Part shown: positions 16,336-26,666 of the stretch, piece after piece
Position numbering within the stretch: the stretch's first letter is position 1
Layout: every line of letters begins with the position of its first letter
Source: Tellurirhabdus rosea
GTDB lineage: Bacteria; Bacteroidota; Bacteroidia; Cytophagales; Spirosomataceae
Assembly (NCBI RefSeq): GCF_026278345.1
Contig: NZ_CP111085.1
Coordinates: 2,726,001 to 2,790,000, forward strand
Direction: 5' to 3'
DNA: 64,000 bases
Translations under genes and position numbers: made by a program
Notes under the pieces: generated by a model
What the model was told of the DNA's origin: nothing
The model's database searches: none
Seen by the model: the letters and a program-made list of their open reading frames with translations, nothing else

Positions 16336-16910
16336 GAAACGTTCCTTCTTGCTTTGGCCCGCATCCGGCTCAGCGTCTCCGGCGTCATGCCCAGATAGGA
16401 AGCAATCTGTTTCAGCGGAACGCGGTTGAACAGGTGCGGCGAGGTAGCCATAAGCTGTTCAAAACGCTCCTGGGCGGTCTGCATGCGGAGTTGCCGCGTC
16501 CGCTCTTCACTGCGTACGTAATAGGTCTCGGTCAGCACCCGGCCAACCCGGTTGAACTCCGGAAACTGGTCGTACAGGCGCTGGAGATTCTGAAACGAAA
16601 TCGCCACGATCGTGCTGTCTTCCAGCAGTTCGATAAATTCGTACGCGGGTTGTTGGCTGAAGAAGCTGTAGACGGAAATAATGAACTCCTCTTCGGCCAT
16701 GAACCAGGACGTTAACTCCTTGTCCTCTTCCAGATAAAAAGCCCGTGCCAGCCCTTTTTCTACAAACCACAACTGGTTACAGACCTGTCCGGGCTGCAGG
16801 AGCAAGGTGCCTCTGGGCAGATTCCGAATCTTGACCGCCTCCGCCAGCGCTTCCCGAAACGCCCCGGACATGGGCGTAATGCGCTCAATCTGGGCAAGCA
16901 AATGCTGCAT
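16332..16910 (-). CDS. Crp/Fnr family transcriptional regulator
   Basis: 192 residues: a cyclic-nucleotide-binding-like beta barrel (about 20-115) with L-P-R-G-T-L-L-L-Q-P-G-Q-V-C, and a C-terminal winged helix (V-P-L-K-Q-I-A-S-Y-L-G-M-T-P-E-T-L-S-R-M-R, about 163-184). No Cys cluster for an iron-sulfur centre is seen, so it is not a classical FNR; the effector is unknown. It starts 5 bp after the Rof-like gene, implying co-transcription. Confidence 0.9.
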   Translation of the reverse strand: MQHLLAQIERITPMSGAFREALAEAVKIRNLPRGTLLLQPGQVCNQLWFVEKGLARAFYLEEDKELTSWFMAEEEFIISVYSFFSQQPAYEFIELLEDSTIVAISFQNLQRLYDQFPEFNRVGRVLTETYYVRSEERTRQLRMQTAQERFEQLMATSPHLFNRVPLKQIASYLGMTPETLSRMRAKARRNVS

Positions 16911-16915
16911 ACAGC

Positions 16916-17188
16916 TTACAGACTACAGGCGTAGGTGCTCTCGTACCCCGGAAAATGCGGGGACATTACGCCGCCGACGCTGATAACCCGGTCGAGCCGG
17001 ATTTCGTCGCCCGCCGCCAGAATCAGGTATTCCCCATCCTCACGGGTTTCGACGGATTTGATCAGGGCATCGCGTTTGTAATATTCGTGCAGGTCCGTCA
17101 GGAACTCGAAGCGGACGAATTTTTTCTGCTGCGCCGTGGCCTGGATATGGTCGTAGAAGGCGCGGTCGATGGGTTGATAAGCTGTCAT
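16916..17188 (-). CDS. Rof (Rho-binding antiterminator)-like protein
   Basis: 90 residues from the ATG at 17186-17188 (a longer reading frame upstream runs into the hairpin at 17252 and is unlikely). Y-Q-P-I-D-R-A-F-Y-D at the N-terminus and the closing G-D-E-I-R-L-D-R-V-I-S-V-G-G resemble the Sm-like Rof/YaeO family, which binds Rho and blocks termination in E. coli. The match is by pattern only. It is probably in an operon with the Crp/Fnr gene 5 bp downstream. Confidence 0.6.
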   Translation of the reverse strand: MTAYQPIDRAFYDHIQATAQQKKFVRFEFLTDLHEYYKRDALIKSVETREDGEYLILAAGDEIRLDRVISVGGVMSPHFPGYESTYACSL

Positions 17189-17251
17189 CTGTTGTAAGAC
17201 CCTGTTTCCTAAAGAACAGCAAAGAACCGGAAAGTGATTCTTCCACCCCTT

Positions 17252-17308
17252 CTTTTTCATTAAACAGATGCCATATCTCCAAGATATGGCATCTGTTTAA
17301 TGAAAAAG
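17252..17308. repeat. Perfect 26-bp inverted repeat with 5-nt loop
   Basis: Arms 17252-17277 and 17283-17308 are perfect reverse complements (core AACAGATGCCATATC). The inner arm shares a few bases with the adjoining DUF349 terminator, so two hairpins are nested back to back. Confidence 0.85.
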
Positions 17309-17337
17309 CCCCGCCGGACATGTCCAACGGGGCTTTT
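17304..17337 (-). terminator. Intrinsic terminator of the DUF349 gene
   Basis: AAAAGCCCCG and CGGGGCTTTT pair around a 14-nt loop, with a T-run on the minus strand, 16 bp after the DUF349 stop. Confidence 0.8.
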
Positions 17338-17352
17338 CTATGGTATTAAGGC

Positions 17353-18726
17353 TTACTCCAGCGTCGAAAGCTCCTTCTGGAACTCCGTCAGGATGACCTC
17401 CTTCATGGCAATCTTCCGCTTCTGCGTGTTGATCTTGCCTTGTGCCTGCTTGTCCAGGTCGGGGTCGCCGGTGAGCGTGAGGCTGTTCATGGCCAGCGAC
17501 AAATCGCTTTTCTCGCGGCGGACGAGGTATTCCATCTCCCGGATTTTGGTCCGGAGTTGCTCGCTCTTGCTTTTCAGTTCAAAAGCCGGGTATTTACGCT
17601 GCAGCACGCGGTGCAGGTAATTCAGCTCGAAAATCTTGTCGCAGGCGGCCCGGAAGCGTTCCGACACGGCTTTGTCGACCAGTTTGAACGGAATCTTGAT
17701 TTCCTTCCACTGGTTGAGCAGCGTCTTGGCGCGGTCAGCCGAAGTAGCAATGTCCGGCGACTTGGCGAGGCGCTCGGCTTCGTCGGCCATTTTCATCTGC
17801 TGCTCCACGCGCGGGTCGATGCGAACCTTCGGCTGGATGCCGCGGGCGAGGTTGTATTTGTCGAAAATCGTCTTCGTAGCCCGGCGGAAATTTTTCAGCA
17901 GTTTGCCCGACCGCTTGATCGGGATTTCGCCGACTTCCTTCCACTCGTTGTTCAATTGCCGGACAAGCTGGTAAGACTCCGTGAGCGTCTTCATAAAGCG
18001 CTCTTCGGACCCAACCTGGGCCGGGCGGCCGTACGAGTTCTGGGCATCCGGATTGCTCGGAGTAAGCGGGCGGTTTCGTTCGGCGTAGATAACATTCTTC
18101 GCCGCCCGTTCGGCTTGCTGGATGAGACTTTCGTACTTCTCGATCCGCTCCTGAATGATCTTGTTCTGTTCGTTAAAGAATTCGCGCCGGCGCTGAAAGA
18201 ATCCGTCGAGGGTCTGCTGAAAACGCTCTTCAATGGTCGCGTCCTGGTCTTTGTCGACCGGGCCGGTTTTGATCCATTTGGTCTTGATCTCCTGCAGTTC
18301 GTCGGCCGTCGTCTTCCAGTCGGTGCTGTCGGCGATGGCTTCCGCTTCGCCTAGCAGGGCGCGTTTGATTTCGAGGTTTTTGAGCTGGTTTTTCTCAATG
18401 AGAGCAACCAGCACCTCTTCCAGCGCGTCGAGCCGGTTCAGCAGGGGTACGAAGTTTCCGATGGCGTCGAAACTCAGCAGTTTCTTCCGCAGTTGCACCA
18501 GTTTCGTTAAGTACGAGCCTTTGTTCTGGGCTTCCTCAACTTCCTGCTCCAACTGATTCACTTTGTTTTCAGCGATCGCAAAACGGTTTTTGAAGTAATC
18601 CAGAGCTTCCTGCTCCGTACGTTTTACTTCGCCGATTTGCCGGTCCGGATAGCTGAGGTAGCCCGCTAAGAATACCTTTCCGTCTTTGACGTAACCGTAT
18701 TCGTCTACCAATTGAGCCTGTTCCAT
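17353..18726 (-). CDS. DUF349 domain coiled-coil protein
   Basis: A 457-residue, highly charged, helical protein with several tandem DUF349-type repeats, each with a W-K-x-[TV]-G/I-P-like core: W-I-K-T-G-P-V (about 133), W-K-E-V-G-E-I-P (about 260) and W-K-E-I-K-I-P-F (about 340). DUF349 proteins are cytosolic; no biochemical role is established. It is divergent from ettA with a 71-bp spacer and ends at an intrinsic terminator. Confidence 0.85.
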   Translation of the reverse strand: MEQAQLVDEYGYVKDGKVFLAGYLSYPDRQIGEVKRTEQEALDYFKNRFAIAENKVNQLEQEVEEAQNKGSYLTKLVQLRKKLLSFDAIGNFVPLLNRLDALEEVLVALIEKNQLKNLEIKRALLGEAEAIADSTDWKTTADELQEIKTKWIKTGPVDKDQDATIEERFQQTLDGFFQRRREFFNEQNKIIQERIEKYESLIQQAERAAKNVIYAERNRPLTPSNPDAQNSYGRPAQVGSEERFMKTLTESYQLVRQLNNEWKEVGEIPIKRSGKLLKNFRRATKTIFDKYNLARGIQPKVRIDPRVEQQMKMADEAERLAKSPDIATSADRAKTLLNQWKEIKIPFKLVDKAVSERFRAACDKIFELNYLHRVLQRKYPAFELKSKSEQLRTKIREMEYLVRREKSDLSLAMNSLTLTGDPDLDKQAQGKINTQKRKIAMKEVILTEFQKELSTLE

Positions 18727-18797
18727 TTTTTACTCTTTTAAGGCTAAGCTATGGGTTTAATTTGTGATATTTGCCCGAAGACAAATGTACGCAAAAA

Positions 18798-20465
<1,668 letters not shown>

Positions 20466-20475
20466 TCTTGAACTT

Positions 20476-20558
20476 GGATTACGCTGATTGAGATGATTAG
20501 CTGTGATTTAAAATCAGGCGAAGCCAATCACAGCTAATCATCTCAATCAGCGTAATCC
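20476..20558. repeat. Long hairpin, perfect 33-bp arms, GGCGAAGCC apex
   Basis: Arms 20476-20508 and 20526-20558 are perfect reverse complements over 33 bp, with a 17-nt loop containing GGCGAAGCC. Read on the minus strand, the apex is GGCTTCGCCT. The arm (GGATTACGCTGATTGAGATG...) is clearly related to that of the hairpin at 38814, yet differs at many positions. It lies between co-directional ettA and the aminotransferase, and has no T-run. Confidence 0.9.
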
Positions 20559-20578
20559 AGATTCAGAAATCTTTCTTC

Positions 20579-21403
20579 ATGGCATACTACGGCTTTCTGA
20601 ACGGACAAATCTGCCCTGTCGAGCAATTGGCGATCGGTGCCACGGACCTCGGGCTGCTACGTGGCTACGGCCTTTTCGATTATTTCCGGACCTACAACGG
20701 CCGACCTTTTCAGTGGGATTGGTACTGGCAGCGGTTCATGAATTCGGCGGCCATGCTGCACATGACGGTGCCGATTCAGAAAGACGAAGCTTACCGGACG
20801 GTTATGACGCTGATCGAAAAAAGCGGCGGCGGCGATGTCGGCGTTCGTTTCGTGCTGACCGGCGGTTACAGTCCGGACAGTATATCCGTTCTTCAGCCCA
20901 ACCTGATGATGATGGCCGAAGAACTCCCCCCGGCGGCCCACAGCCAGCACGAAAACGGCATCAAGGTCATTCTGGATGAATATGTCCGCGAGATGGCGGA
21001 AGTGAAAACCACGGATTACAAACGCGTGATCATGCTGGCGACGGCCATTCAAGCGGCCAAAGCGCAGGATGTTCTTTACCACAAAAACGGCGAGATCAGC
21101 GAACTCAGTCGCAGCAACGTGTTCCTTCTGAACGGCAATCGGCTCATTACGCCCAACCGCCACATTCTGCACGGCATTACCCGGAAAACGGTCCTCCAGC
21201 TGGCCAAGGCCGATTTTGTCATCGAGGAACGGCCCGTTCTGCTTTCGGAACTCTACGATGCCGATGAAGTCTTTACCACCAGCTCGACCAAACAGGTGCT
21301 GCCCATCACGCAAATCGGCGACCTGACAATCGCCGACGGGCGGCCGGGTGAACGGACCAAGTATCTGCACGAACGGTTCGAGGAGCTGGTCTCCAACTGG
21401 TAA
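20579..21403 (+). CDS. Class IV PLP-dependent aminotransferase
   Basis: 274 residues of the fold-type IV family (branched-chain aminotransferase, D-amino-acid aminotransferase, aminodeoxychorismate lyase). The catalytic Lys is probably that in T-D-Y-K-R (about 144). The segments G-E-I-S-E-L-S-R-S-N-V-F (about 174) and F-T-T-S-S-T-K-Q-V-L-P (about 235) form the PLP phosphate pocket. The substrate cannot be decided. The start lies 20 bp after the hairpin's right arm. Confidence 0.85.
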   Translation: MAYYGFLNGQICPVEQLAIGATDLGLLRGYGLFDYFRTYNGRPFQWDWYWQRFMNSAAMLHMTVPIQKDEAYRTVMTLIEKSGGGDVGVRFVLTGGYSPDSISVLQPNLMMMAEELPPAAHSQHENGIKVILDEYVREMAEVKTTDYKRVIMLATAIQAAKAQDVLYHKNGEISELSRSNVFLLNGNRLITPNRHILHGITRKTVLQLAKADFVIEERPVLLSELYDADEVFTTSSTKQVLPITQIGDLTIADGRPGERTKYLHERFEELVSNW

Positions 21404-21405
21404 CG

Positions 21406-22626
21406 CTACGCCATCACCCGTTCCGGCATCAGCAGCGCCTGGCTGAACTGTTCGGTAGTGTGCTGTTTGAGGTAGGCTTCCGCGTTTTGCGGGTCGAGGC
21501 TTCCGGCGTGCAGACAGTCGAGGATGCCTTCCGCAATGGCTGCAGGCTTGTCCGGGGCGACTCTGACACCGAGCCTGTAATGCCCGATGAGCTTTCCAAT
21601 CAGGCCCAGGCTGGAACCAACCAGCGGCTTGCCGTATTTGGCGGCCAGCCCGATGATGTTGCTCGAACCGTAAAAATTGAGGTAAGGAATCAGAATAGTA
21701 TCCGAGCAGGCAAACAGCTCACCGGTCCGTTCCGGGCCGACAAACTCAAACATGTTTACAATCGTCAGCTCAGGATAGGCCTCCCCGGCTTCGCGGAGTG
21801 CCGGACTGATAACCGCTTCATAACCGGGCTCGACTTCACCGGCGATCAGCAGACACATGCGGCTCCGCACCGATTCCGGCAGGAAGGCGAGTGATTTCAG
21901 AATATTGGGGATATTTTTTCGCGGAGAAAGGTGGCCGTAGATCAGACAGACAAACTTGTCTTCGGGCACGCCCAGCCGCTTTTTCACGCTGGCAACGGAA
22001 TCGTCGGGCGGCGCCACCTGCTGAATCGGATCGGGCAGGTAGCGAAAGCGGGAGCCGAAACGCTGGTTATAGGTCGCCACCGCTTCGGGGTCGTTCAGGA
22101 AATAAACGGTTTTCAGGTTCGGGTTCTGGAGCATCCAGTACGTCTGCAACGTTTTCCGCAGGCCGCGAAACTCCCGGCGCAGGCTGTCCTTCCAGGTTGC
22201 CCCGCTTTCGAACTCCCGGCAGAACGGAAAGAACAGAATGCCGCTGAACTGCACCCCGGAACGCCTTACCCACCAGCGCGAAATCTCCAGCTGAAACGGC
22301 TCCAGCTGCATGATCAGCACTTGTTTTGCCCCCAGCAAAGCTGCGATTCCGAGCATGTAATGCATTTCGGCGCTGGCCCGGCGGATCACCGAAGGCTCCT
22401 TCGAAAAAACGTCGATTTCGGCCGCAGGCAGGTAATGAAACTTCAGGTGCGCCTCGTACTCCTTAAACCGAGTTCGGGAGGCTTCGTGAACGGCAAAAAC
22501 GTACTGCATTCGCAGTTCTTCCTCCTGATGAAGGAGAAAGTTCGCCAGACATTGCAGGTAATCGAGGTGATGACCGCTGGTATCACGGTCATAAATGACA
22601 TGTACGGGAGGTAGTAACGAGATCAC
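21406..22626 (-). CDS. GT4-type glycosyltransferase
   Basis: 406 residues, GT-B fold. The C-terminal half holds the GT4 elements L-I-Y-G-H-L-S-P-R-K-N-I-P-N-I-L (about 228-243) and A-A-K-Y-G-K-P-L-V-G-S-S-L-G (about 333), where the donor nucleotide-sugar binds. No membrane segments or signal peptide. It converges tail to tail with the aminotransferase, with only 2 bp between stops. Donor and acceptor unknown. Confidence 0.82.
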   Translation of the reverse strand: MISLLPPVHVIYDRDTSGHHLDYLQCLANFLLHQEEELRMQYVFAVHEASRTRFKEYEAHLKFHYLPAAEIDVFSKEPSVIRRASAEMHYMLGIAALLGAKQVLIMQLEPFQLEISRWWVRRSGVQFSGILFFPFCREFESGATWKDSLRREFRGLRKTLQTYWMLQNPNLKTVYFLNDPEAVATYNQRFGSRFRYLPDPIQQVAPPDDSVASVKKRLGVPEDKFVCLIYGHLSPRKNIPNILKSLAFLPESVRSRMCLLIAGEVEPGYEAVISPALREAGEAYPELTIVNMFEFVGPERTGELFACSDTILIPYLNFYGSSNIIGLAAKYGKPLVGSSLGLIGKLIGHYRLGVRVAPDKPAAIAEGILDCLHAGSLDPQNAEAYLKQHTTEQFSQALLMPERVMA

Positions 22627-22724
22627 GGACAGAGCGCTATTTGCTCCAGCAAAATAACAACTCTCCTTAACTTAATAATCCTTAATATGTAAATCCGGTC
22701 GATAAAATTTGGTAAATTAATTAT

Positions 22725-22762
22725 GCGGTAGTTAACCCGCTGTCTCAGAGGCTAACTACCGC
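22725..22762 (-). terminator. Hairpin after the isoaspartyl peptidase gene
   Basis: GCGGTAGTTA pairs with TAACTACCGC around an 18-nt loop. On the minus strand it follows the peptidase stop by 12 bp, and the tail is AT-rich (ATAATTAATTTA) rather than a clean T-run. Confidence 0.5.
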
Positions 22763-22774
22763 CAGCAGAAAGCC

Positions 22775-23812
22775 TTAGTTCTTGTAAATCCGGACTTCCA
22801 TCGTTCCGTCGGCTTTGATGAAGCCCCGGTACATGCCTTCCGAATTGAAGGGCATGGCAATGTTGCCTTTCCGGTCGAGGGCAATCACGCCGCCTTCGCC
22901 GCCGCGCTGCACCAGCTTTTTCATCACCACTTCGTCGGCTGCTTTCTGAAGGCTGTAGCCTTTGTACTCCATCAGGGCCGAGATGTCGTAGCCAACCACC
23001 GACCGGATGAAATATTCGCCGTGCCCCGTGGCCGACACGGCGCAGGTAGCGTTGTTGGCGTACGTTCCGGCTCCGATAATCGGCGCGTCGCCAACCCGGC
23101 CGTATTTCTTGTTGGTCATGCCGCCCGTAGACGTTCCGGCGGCGAGGTTGCCGTACTGGTCCAGGGCCACGCAACCCACGGTGCCGTATTTTTTCCCTTC
23201 GATAAAAATCAGGTCGTGCATCAGCGCGCCGGTCGTGTCTTTAGCCGAGTGGTCGAGTTCCACTTTTTCTTCCTTCATGGCCTTTTCCAGCGCTTTCCAG
23301 CGGGCTTCGGTGTAGAAGTAGCTCGGGTCTACAATCTCCAGGCCCTGTTTTTTGGCAAACTCCTCCGCGCCTTTCCCGACCATCATCACGTGCTCCGACT
23401 TTTCCATCACTTTTCGGGCAGCCGAAATCGGGTTTTTCACCACCGTCACCCCGGCCACCGACCCGGCCATCAGGTTTTTGCCTTCCATGATGGACGCATC
23501 CAGCTCGTTTTTGCCGTCGTGCGTAAAAACGGCCCCTTTGCCCGCATTGAACAGTGGCGAGTCTTCCATAACGTGAATGGCCGCTTCGATGGCATCCAGA
23601 CTGGTGCCGCCTTTTTTGAGTACGGCATAACCCGCCTGCAGGGCCTGCTTCAGAGCATCATTGTACGCCCGTTCCTTCTCCGGGGTCATGTTGCTGCGGG
23701 TAATCGTACCGGCTCCACCGTGAATGACGAGAGTGATTTTATTCTTGTAGTCCTGAGCGTTGAGCATAAAGGGTAAACAAACGAGGCAGGCAAAAAGGGC
23801 AATTTTTTTCAT
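22775..23812 (-). CDS. Isoaspartyl peptidase / plant-type L-asparaginase, exported
   Basis: 345 residues: an Ntn-hydrolase precursor that cleaves itself before a Thr. The nucleophile is the Thr of Y-G-T-V-G-C-V-A-L (about 215). H-G-G-A-G-T-I (about 31-37) and S-T-G-G-M-T-N-K-K-Y-G-R-V-G-D-A-P-I-I-G-A-G-T-Y complete the family pattern. An N-terminal signal peptide (residues 1-19, ending Leu-Asn-Ala-Gln) indicates export to the periplasm. It removes isoaspartyl dipeptides and asparagine. Confidence 0.93.
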   Translation of the reverse strand: MKKIALFACLVCLPFMLNAQDYKNKITLVIHGGAGTITRSNMTPEKERAYNDALKQALQAGYAVLKKGGTSLDAIEAAIHVMEDSPLFNAGKGAVFTHDGKNELDASIMEGKNLMAGSVAGVTVVKNPISAARKVMEKSEHVMMVGKGAEEFAKKQGLEIVDPSYFYTEARWKALEKAMKEEKVELDHSAKDTTGALMHDLIFIEGKKYGTVGCVALDQYGNLAAGTSTGGMTNKKYGRVGDAPIIGAGTYANNATCAVSATGHGEYFIRSVVGYDISALMEYKGYSLQKAADEVVMKKLVQRGGEGGVIALDRKGNIAMPFNSEGMYRGFIKADGTMEVRIYKN

Positions 23813-23915
23813 GTCCGGTTAGCTTTGGAAAAAGGGTTCTTTCGCGGGTGAGGTGGAGGCAAGAAGCGAAACTCCGTTCAACGCCACCTTCCCGCCCAAC
23901 GGAGCAATCGCACGT

Positions 23916-24470
23916 TTAGACTTCGTTGTGCAGTTTAAACGGCTCCTCGTCCGTCACCCAGGCGAGCCACTTGCCCTGCGCTTTCATCACCTGTTCGATG
24001 ATGTCGCGCACGGCCCCTCGTCCGCCGGGTTTGGGGGAGATGTAGTCGCATACCGCCTGCACCTCATCGGCCGCGTCGGCCGGGCAGGTACTCAGCAGAT
24101 TCGGGCGGCGAAGCACCGGAAAATCCGGCAGGTCGTCGCCCATGTACAGCACTTCGTCCTCCGTCAGTTTGTGCTGGTTGAGGTAACCGAGGTAGGCGTG
24201 CAGCTTCTGGTCGGTCGGACCGCCCATCATGATATCGGTAATCTTAAGGAATTCCAGCCGCTTGCGCACCCCGACCTGATTGCCCGCCGACAGGATGGCT
24301 ACCCGGTACCCCGCGTGGATGGCCCGTTCGATACCGTAGCCGTCGCGGATGTTGAACGTCCGGTACATTTCGCCCGATGCCAGGGCATTGACGGAGCCGT
24401 CGGTCAATACCCCGTCTACGTCGAAAATAAAGGTTGTAATGCGTTTAAATCGGTCCTGAATAGCGCTCAT
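23916..24470 (-). CDS. kdsC: KDO-8-phosphate phosphatase (HAD family)
   Basis: 184 residues from the ATG at 24470; a longer frame upstream crosses a palindromic spacer and lacks support. HAD motif I is F-D-V-D-G-V-L-T-D-G (Asp17 and Asp19), motif II S-A-G-N-Q-V-G-V-R-K-R, motif IV Y-M-G-D-D-L-P-D-F-P-V. This C0-type HAD has no cap and works as a tetramer. KdsC releases phosphate from KDO-8-P, in lipid A core synthesis. It is divergent from the AGE epimerase. Confidence 0.92.
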   Translation of the reverse strand: MSAIQDRFKRITTFIFDVDGVLTDGSVNALASGEMYRTFNIRDGYGIERAIHAGYRVAILSAGNQVGVRKRLEFLKITDIMMGGPTDQKLHAYLGYLNQHKLTEDEVLYMGDDLPDFPVLRRPNLLSTCPADAADEVQAVCDYISPKPGGRGAVRDIIEQVMKAQGKWLAWVTDEEPFKLHNEV

Positions 24471-24508
24471 GCGTGGGAATACTGGTTGCACGAAATTACG
24501 CGTTCGCT

Positions 24509-24550
24509 CGAAACTTTGGCAAAGTTTCCAAACTTTCCCAAAGTTTGCGG
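24509..24550. repeat. Short palindromic cluster of AAACTTT/AAAGTTT words
   Basis: The 97-bp divergent spacer between kdsC and the epimerase holds four alternating copies of AAACTTT and AAAGTTT (for example CTTTGGCAAAG and CTTTCCCAAAG), giving several nested hairpins. The same word fills the spacer at 37563-37642. Confidence 0.7.
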
Positions 24551-24566
24551 CTGGCTTTGTGTGTTT

Positions 24567-25754
24567 ATGGAATTTGGTAAATGGTTTGTCCTCTATCAGG
24601 AGGCTCTTTTTCGGTCGGTCATTCCCTTTTGGGTAGCGCACAGTCGCGATACTCAGTCAGGAGGCTATTTCAATGCGCTGAATGCCGCCGGCGACCCTAC
24701 CGATACGGACAAATCCGTCCATTTGCAGGCCCAGCAGGTGTGGGCGTTCGCCTGGCTTTACAACCGCGTGGATGCCCAGCCGTCCTGGCTGGACCTGGCC
24801 CGCCACGGAGCCGACTTTCTGCGCCACCACGGTCGCACCGAAACTGGCCGCTGGCTGGCGGTGGTAGACCGCCGGGGCCGACCCGTCGCGCCCAGCCCCG
24901 ATGTGCTGCCGGACTGCTTTGCGGCGATGGCCTTCGCCCAGCTGTTTGCCGCCACGGGCGAACGGGAACATGCCGCCATCGCCGTTGAGACGATGGGTCA
25001 TCTGCTGGCGCACCGGCAGCGGGAACGAATCCGGCAGGCCGAGGAACTGGGTGGATTTCGCGAATTCCGTCGCCTGGGCGAATGCATGACGACGTTGAAG
25101 GCCCTGCTGGAAGTCCGGCCGCTGCTGACACCGGACCATTTTAAAGATTCCGTCGAAGGCGTTGTTCAGGAATTGCAGAACGAGTTTTTTGACAAACGCC
25201 TGAATCTGCTGCGGGAAAATGTCCTGCCCGAAGGAGCCTTTTCCGACACCGCACCCGGCCGTCGCCTGCATCCCGGACTGGTTTTTGAAACGGCGGGGTA
25301 TCTGCTTGACGCCGCCGAGGTAACGGGCAACCGGAAGCTCGTTCAGCAGGCTCTGCTCATGGCCTATCCGCTGGCCGACATTGGCTGGGACAACACGAAT
25401 GGGGGCTTTTTTCAGTATGCCGACCTGAAAGAACGCCCGCTTCTGTTTACCGAATGGGACCGGAAACTGCTTTGGGTGCATACCGAGGCGCTCGCCTTCT
25501 TCACCCGGGCTTACGCGCTGACCCGGCAGAACGATTGCCTGAAGTGGATTCGGAAGGTCCACGAATACCTCTGGGACCATTTTCCCGACAAGAACGGCAA
25601 GGAGTGGTTCGGCACCCTCGACCGCACCGGCGTACCCGTAACGACCTGCAAAGTGACGCCCGAACGGGGTTGTTATCACCAGATCAAAGGGCTTTACCAG
25701 ATCTGGCAGACGATGGAAATGATTGCGGTGCCGGGGCTGCGGCGGGTCGTCTGA
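24567..25754 (+). CDS. N-acylglucosamine 2-epimerase family protein (AGE/cellobiose epimerase type)
   Basis: 395 residues from the ATG at 24567, where family similarity begins (F-G-K-W-F-V-L-Y-Q-E-A-L-F-R-S-V-I-P-F-W); the frame is open much further upstream by chance, across the kdsC gene. The (alpha/alpha)6-barrel family is recognised from S-G-G-Y-F-N-A-L, the Q-A-Q-Q-V-W-A-F-A-W-L-Y block (about 52-63) and K-L-L-W-V-H-T-E-A-L-A-F (about 303). Likely catalytic His residues are in L-H-P-G-L-V-F-E-T, V-H-T-E and Y-H-Q-I-K. These enzymes epimerise or isomerise free sugars; the substrate is not predictable. Confidence 0.85.
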   Translation: MEFGKWFVLYQEALFRSVIPFWVAHSRDTQSGGYFNALNAAGDPTDTDKSVHLQAQQVWAFAWLYNRVDAQPSWLDLARHGADFLRHHGRTETGRWLAVVDRRGRPVAPSPDVLPDCFAAMAFAQLFAATGEREHAAIAVETMGHLLAHRQRERIRQAEELGGFREFRRLGECMTTLKALLEVRPLLTPDHFKDSVEGVVQELQNEFFDKRLNLLRENVLPEGAFSDTAPGRRLHPGLVFETAGYLLDAAEVTGNRKLVQQALLMAYPLADIGWDNTNGGFFQYADLKERPLLFTEWDRKLLWVHTEALAFFTRAYALTRQNDCLKWIRKVHEYLWDHFPDKNGKEWFGTLDRTGVPVTTCKVTPERGCYHQIKGLYQIWQTMEMIAVPGLRRVV

Positions 25755-25767
25755 CGGGCAGGAGAGA

Positions 25768-25795
25768 AGCCGGTACGCTTTACTCTGCGTACCGG
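25768..25795. terminator. Bidirectional hairpin between the epimerase and SDR genes
   Basis: Perfect 10-bp stem GCCGGTACGC/GCGTACCGGC with an 8-nt loop between convergent genes; T-rich tails are weak. Confidence 0.65.
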
Positions 25796-25803
25796 CCTTA
25801 ACA

Positions 25804-26565
25804 TTACAGATTCATGCCGCCCGAGACCTCGATCCGCTGGGCGTTGATCCAGCGGGCGTCTTCGGTGCACAGAAAGGCCACCACCCCACCAATATCGTCG
25901 GGCAGACCAGCCCGGCCCAGGGCCGTAGCACTCGCCACCCATTGATTGAGTTCGGCATTGTCGCGCACCTGACCACCGCCAAAATCGGTTTCGATGGCCC
26001 CGGGAGCGACCACGTTTACGGCGATTCCTCTGGAGCCCAGTTCTTTGGCCATGTAGCGGGTCAGCACTTCCACGGCTCCTTTCATAGACCCGTAGGCCGA
26101 CGAACCCGGAAGGGCAAAGCGAGCCAATCCGCTGGAGATGTTGATGATCCGTCCGCCGTCGTTGAGCATCGGCAGCGCCTTTTGGGTCAGAAAGTAGACG
26201 CCTTTCAGATGGATGTTCATCAGCTGGTCGAACTGCTCCTCGGTCGTTTCGGAAAAGGCCGCATGGATGCCAACCCCGGCATTGTTGATCAGAAAATCGA
26301 AGCGATCGGTCTGGAACGTATCGTTCAGGACGGTTTGCAGCTGGGCAAAAAAAGCATCGAACTGACCGACCACGCCCGTATTGAGTTGCAGCGCGGCGGC
26401 TTTCTGACCGGCTTTTTCGATCTCGGCCACGACGGCCAGCGCCTCTTCTTTCTGACTGTTGTAGGTGATGACGACCCCGATTCCTTTTTCGGCCAGCCGC
26501 AGCGCCATGTTTTTTCCCAGTCCACGGCTACCGCCGGTCACCAGGGCAATCTTACTCGTGTTCAT
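25804..26565 (-). CDS. Short-chain dehydrogenase/reductase
   Basis: 253 residues, classical SDR. The nucleotide motif is T-G-G-S-R-G-L-G (about 11-18), then N-N-A-G-V-G-I near 95, the catalytic Ser in I-N-I-S-S-G, and Tyr-x-x-x-Lys in A-Y-G-S-M-K-G (about 158-162). The substrate is unknown. An AraC-type regulator lies upstream on the same strand, 101 bp away, a frequent pairing in Bacteroidota where the regulator controls the SDR. A candidate -7 box lies 29 bp before the start. Confidence 0.9.
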   Translation of the reverse strand: MNTSKIALVTGGSRGLGKNMALRLAEKGIGVVITYNSQKEEALAVVAEIEKAGQKAAALQLNTGVVGQFDAFFAQLQTVLNDTFQTDRFDFLINNAGVGIHAAFSETTEEQFDQLMNIHLKGVYFLTQKALPMLNDGGRIINISSGLARFALPGSSAYGSMKGAVEVLTRYMAKELGSRGIAVNVVAPGAIETDFGGGQVRDNAELNQWVASATALGRAGLPDDIGGVVAFLCTEDARWINAQRIEVSGGMNL

Positions 26566-26593
26566 CGTTGTCTTTGTTTGATTAGTGATGACA

Positions 26594-26601
26594 CAAAAGT
26601 A
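26594..26601 (-). promoter_or_regulatory. Candidate -7 box (TACTTTTG) for the SDR gene
   Basis: TAnnTTTG match on the minus strand, 29 bp before the SDR start, suggesting it has its own promoter separate from the AraC gene. Confidence 0.45.
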
Positions 26602-26666
26602 GGCTGCCCGGTCGCCCGGGTGTTTGCAAGCATCAATCCATGATTTGCAAAATTCAAATCAGCCGC

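Noticed and set aside
23853..24566. Upstream extension of the epimerase frame over the kdsC gene
   Set aside because: Family similarity begins at the ATG at 24567 and the extension is antisense to kdsC.
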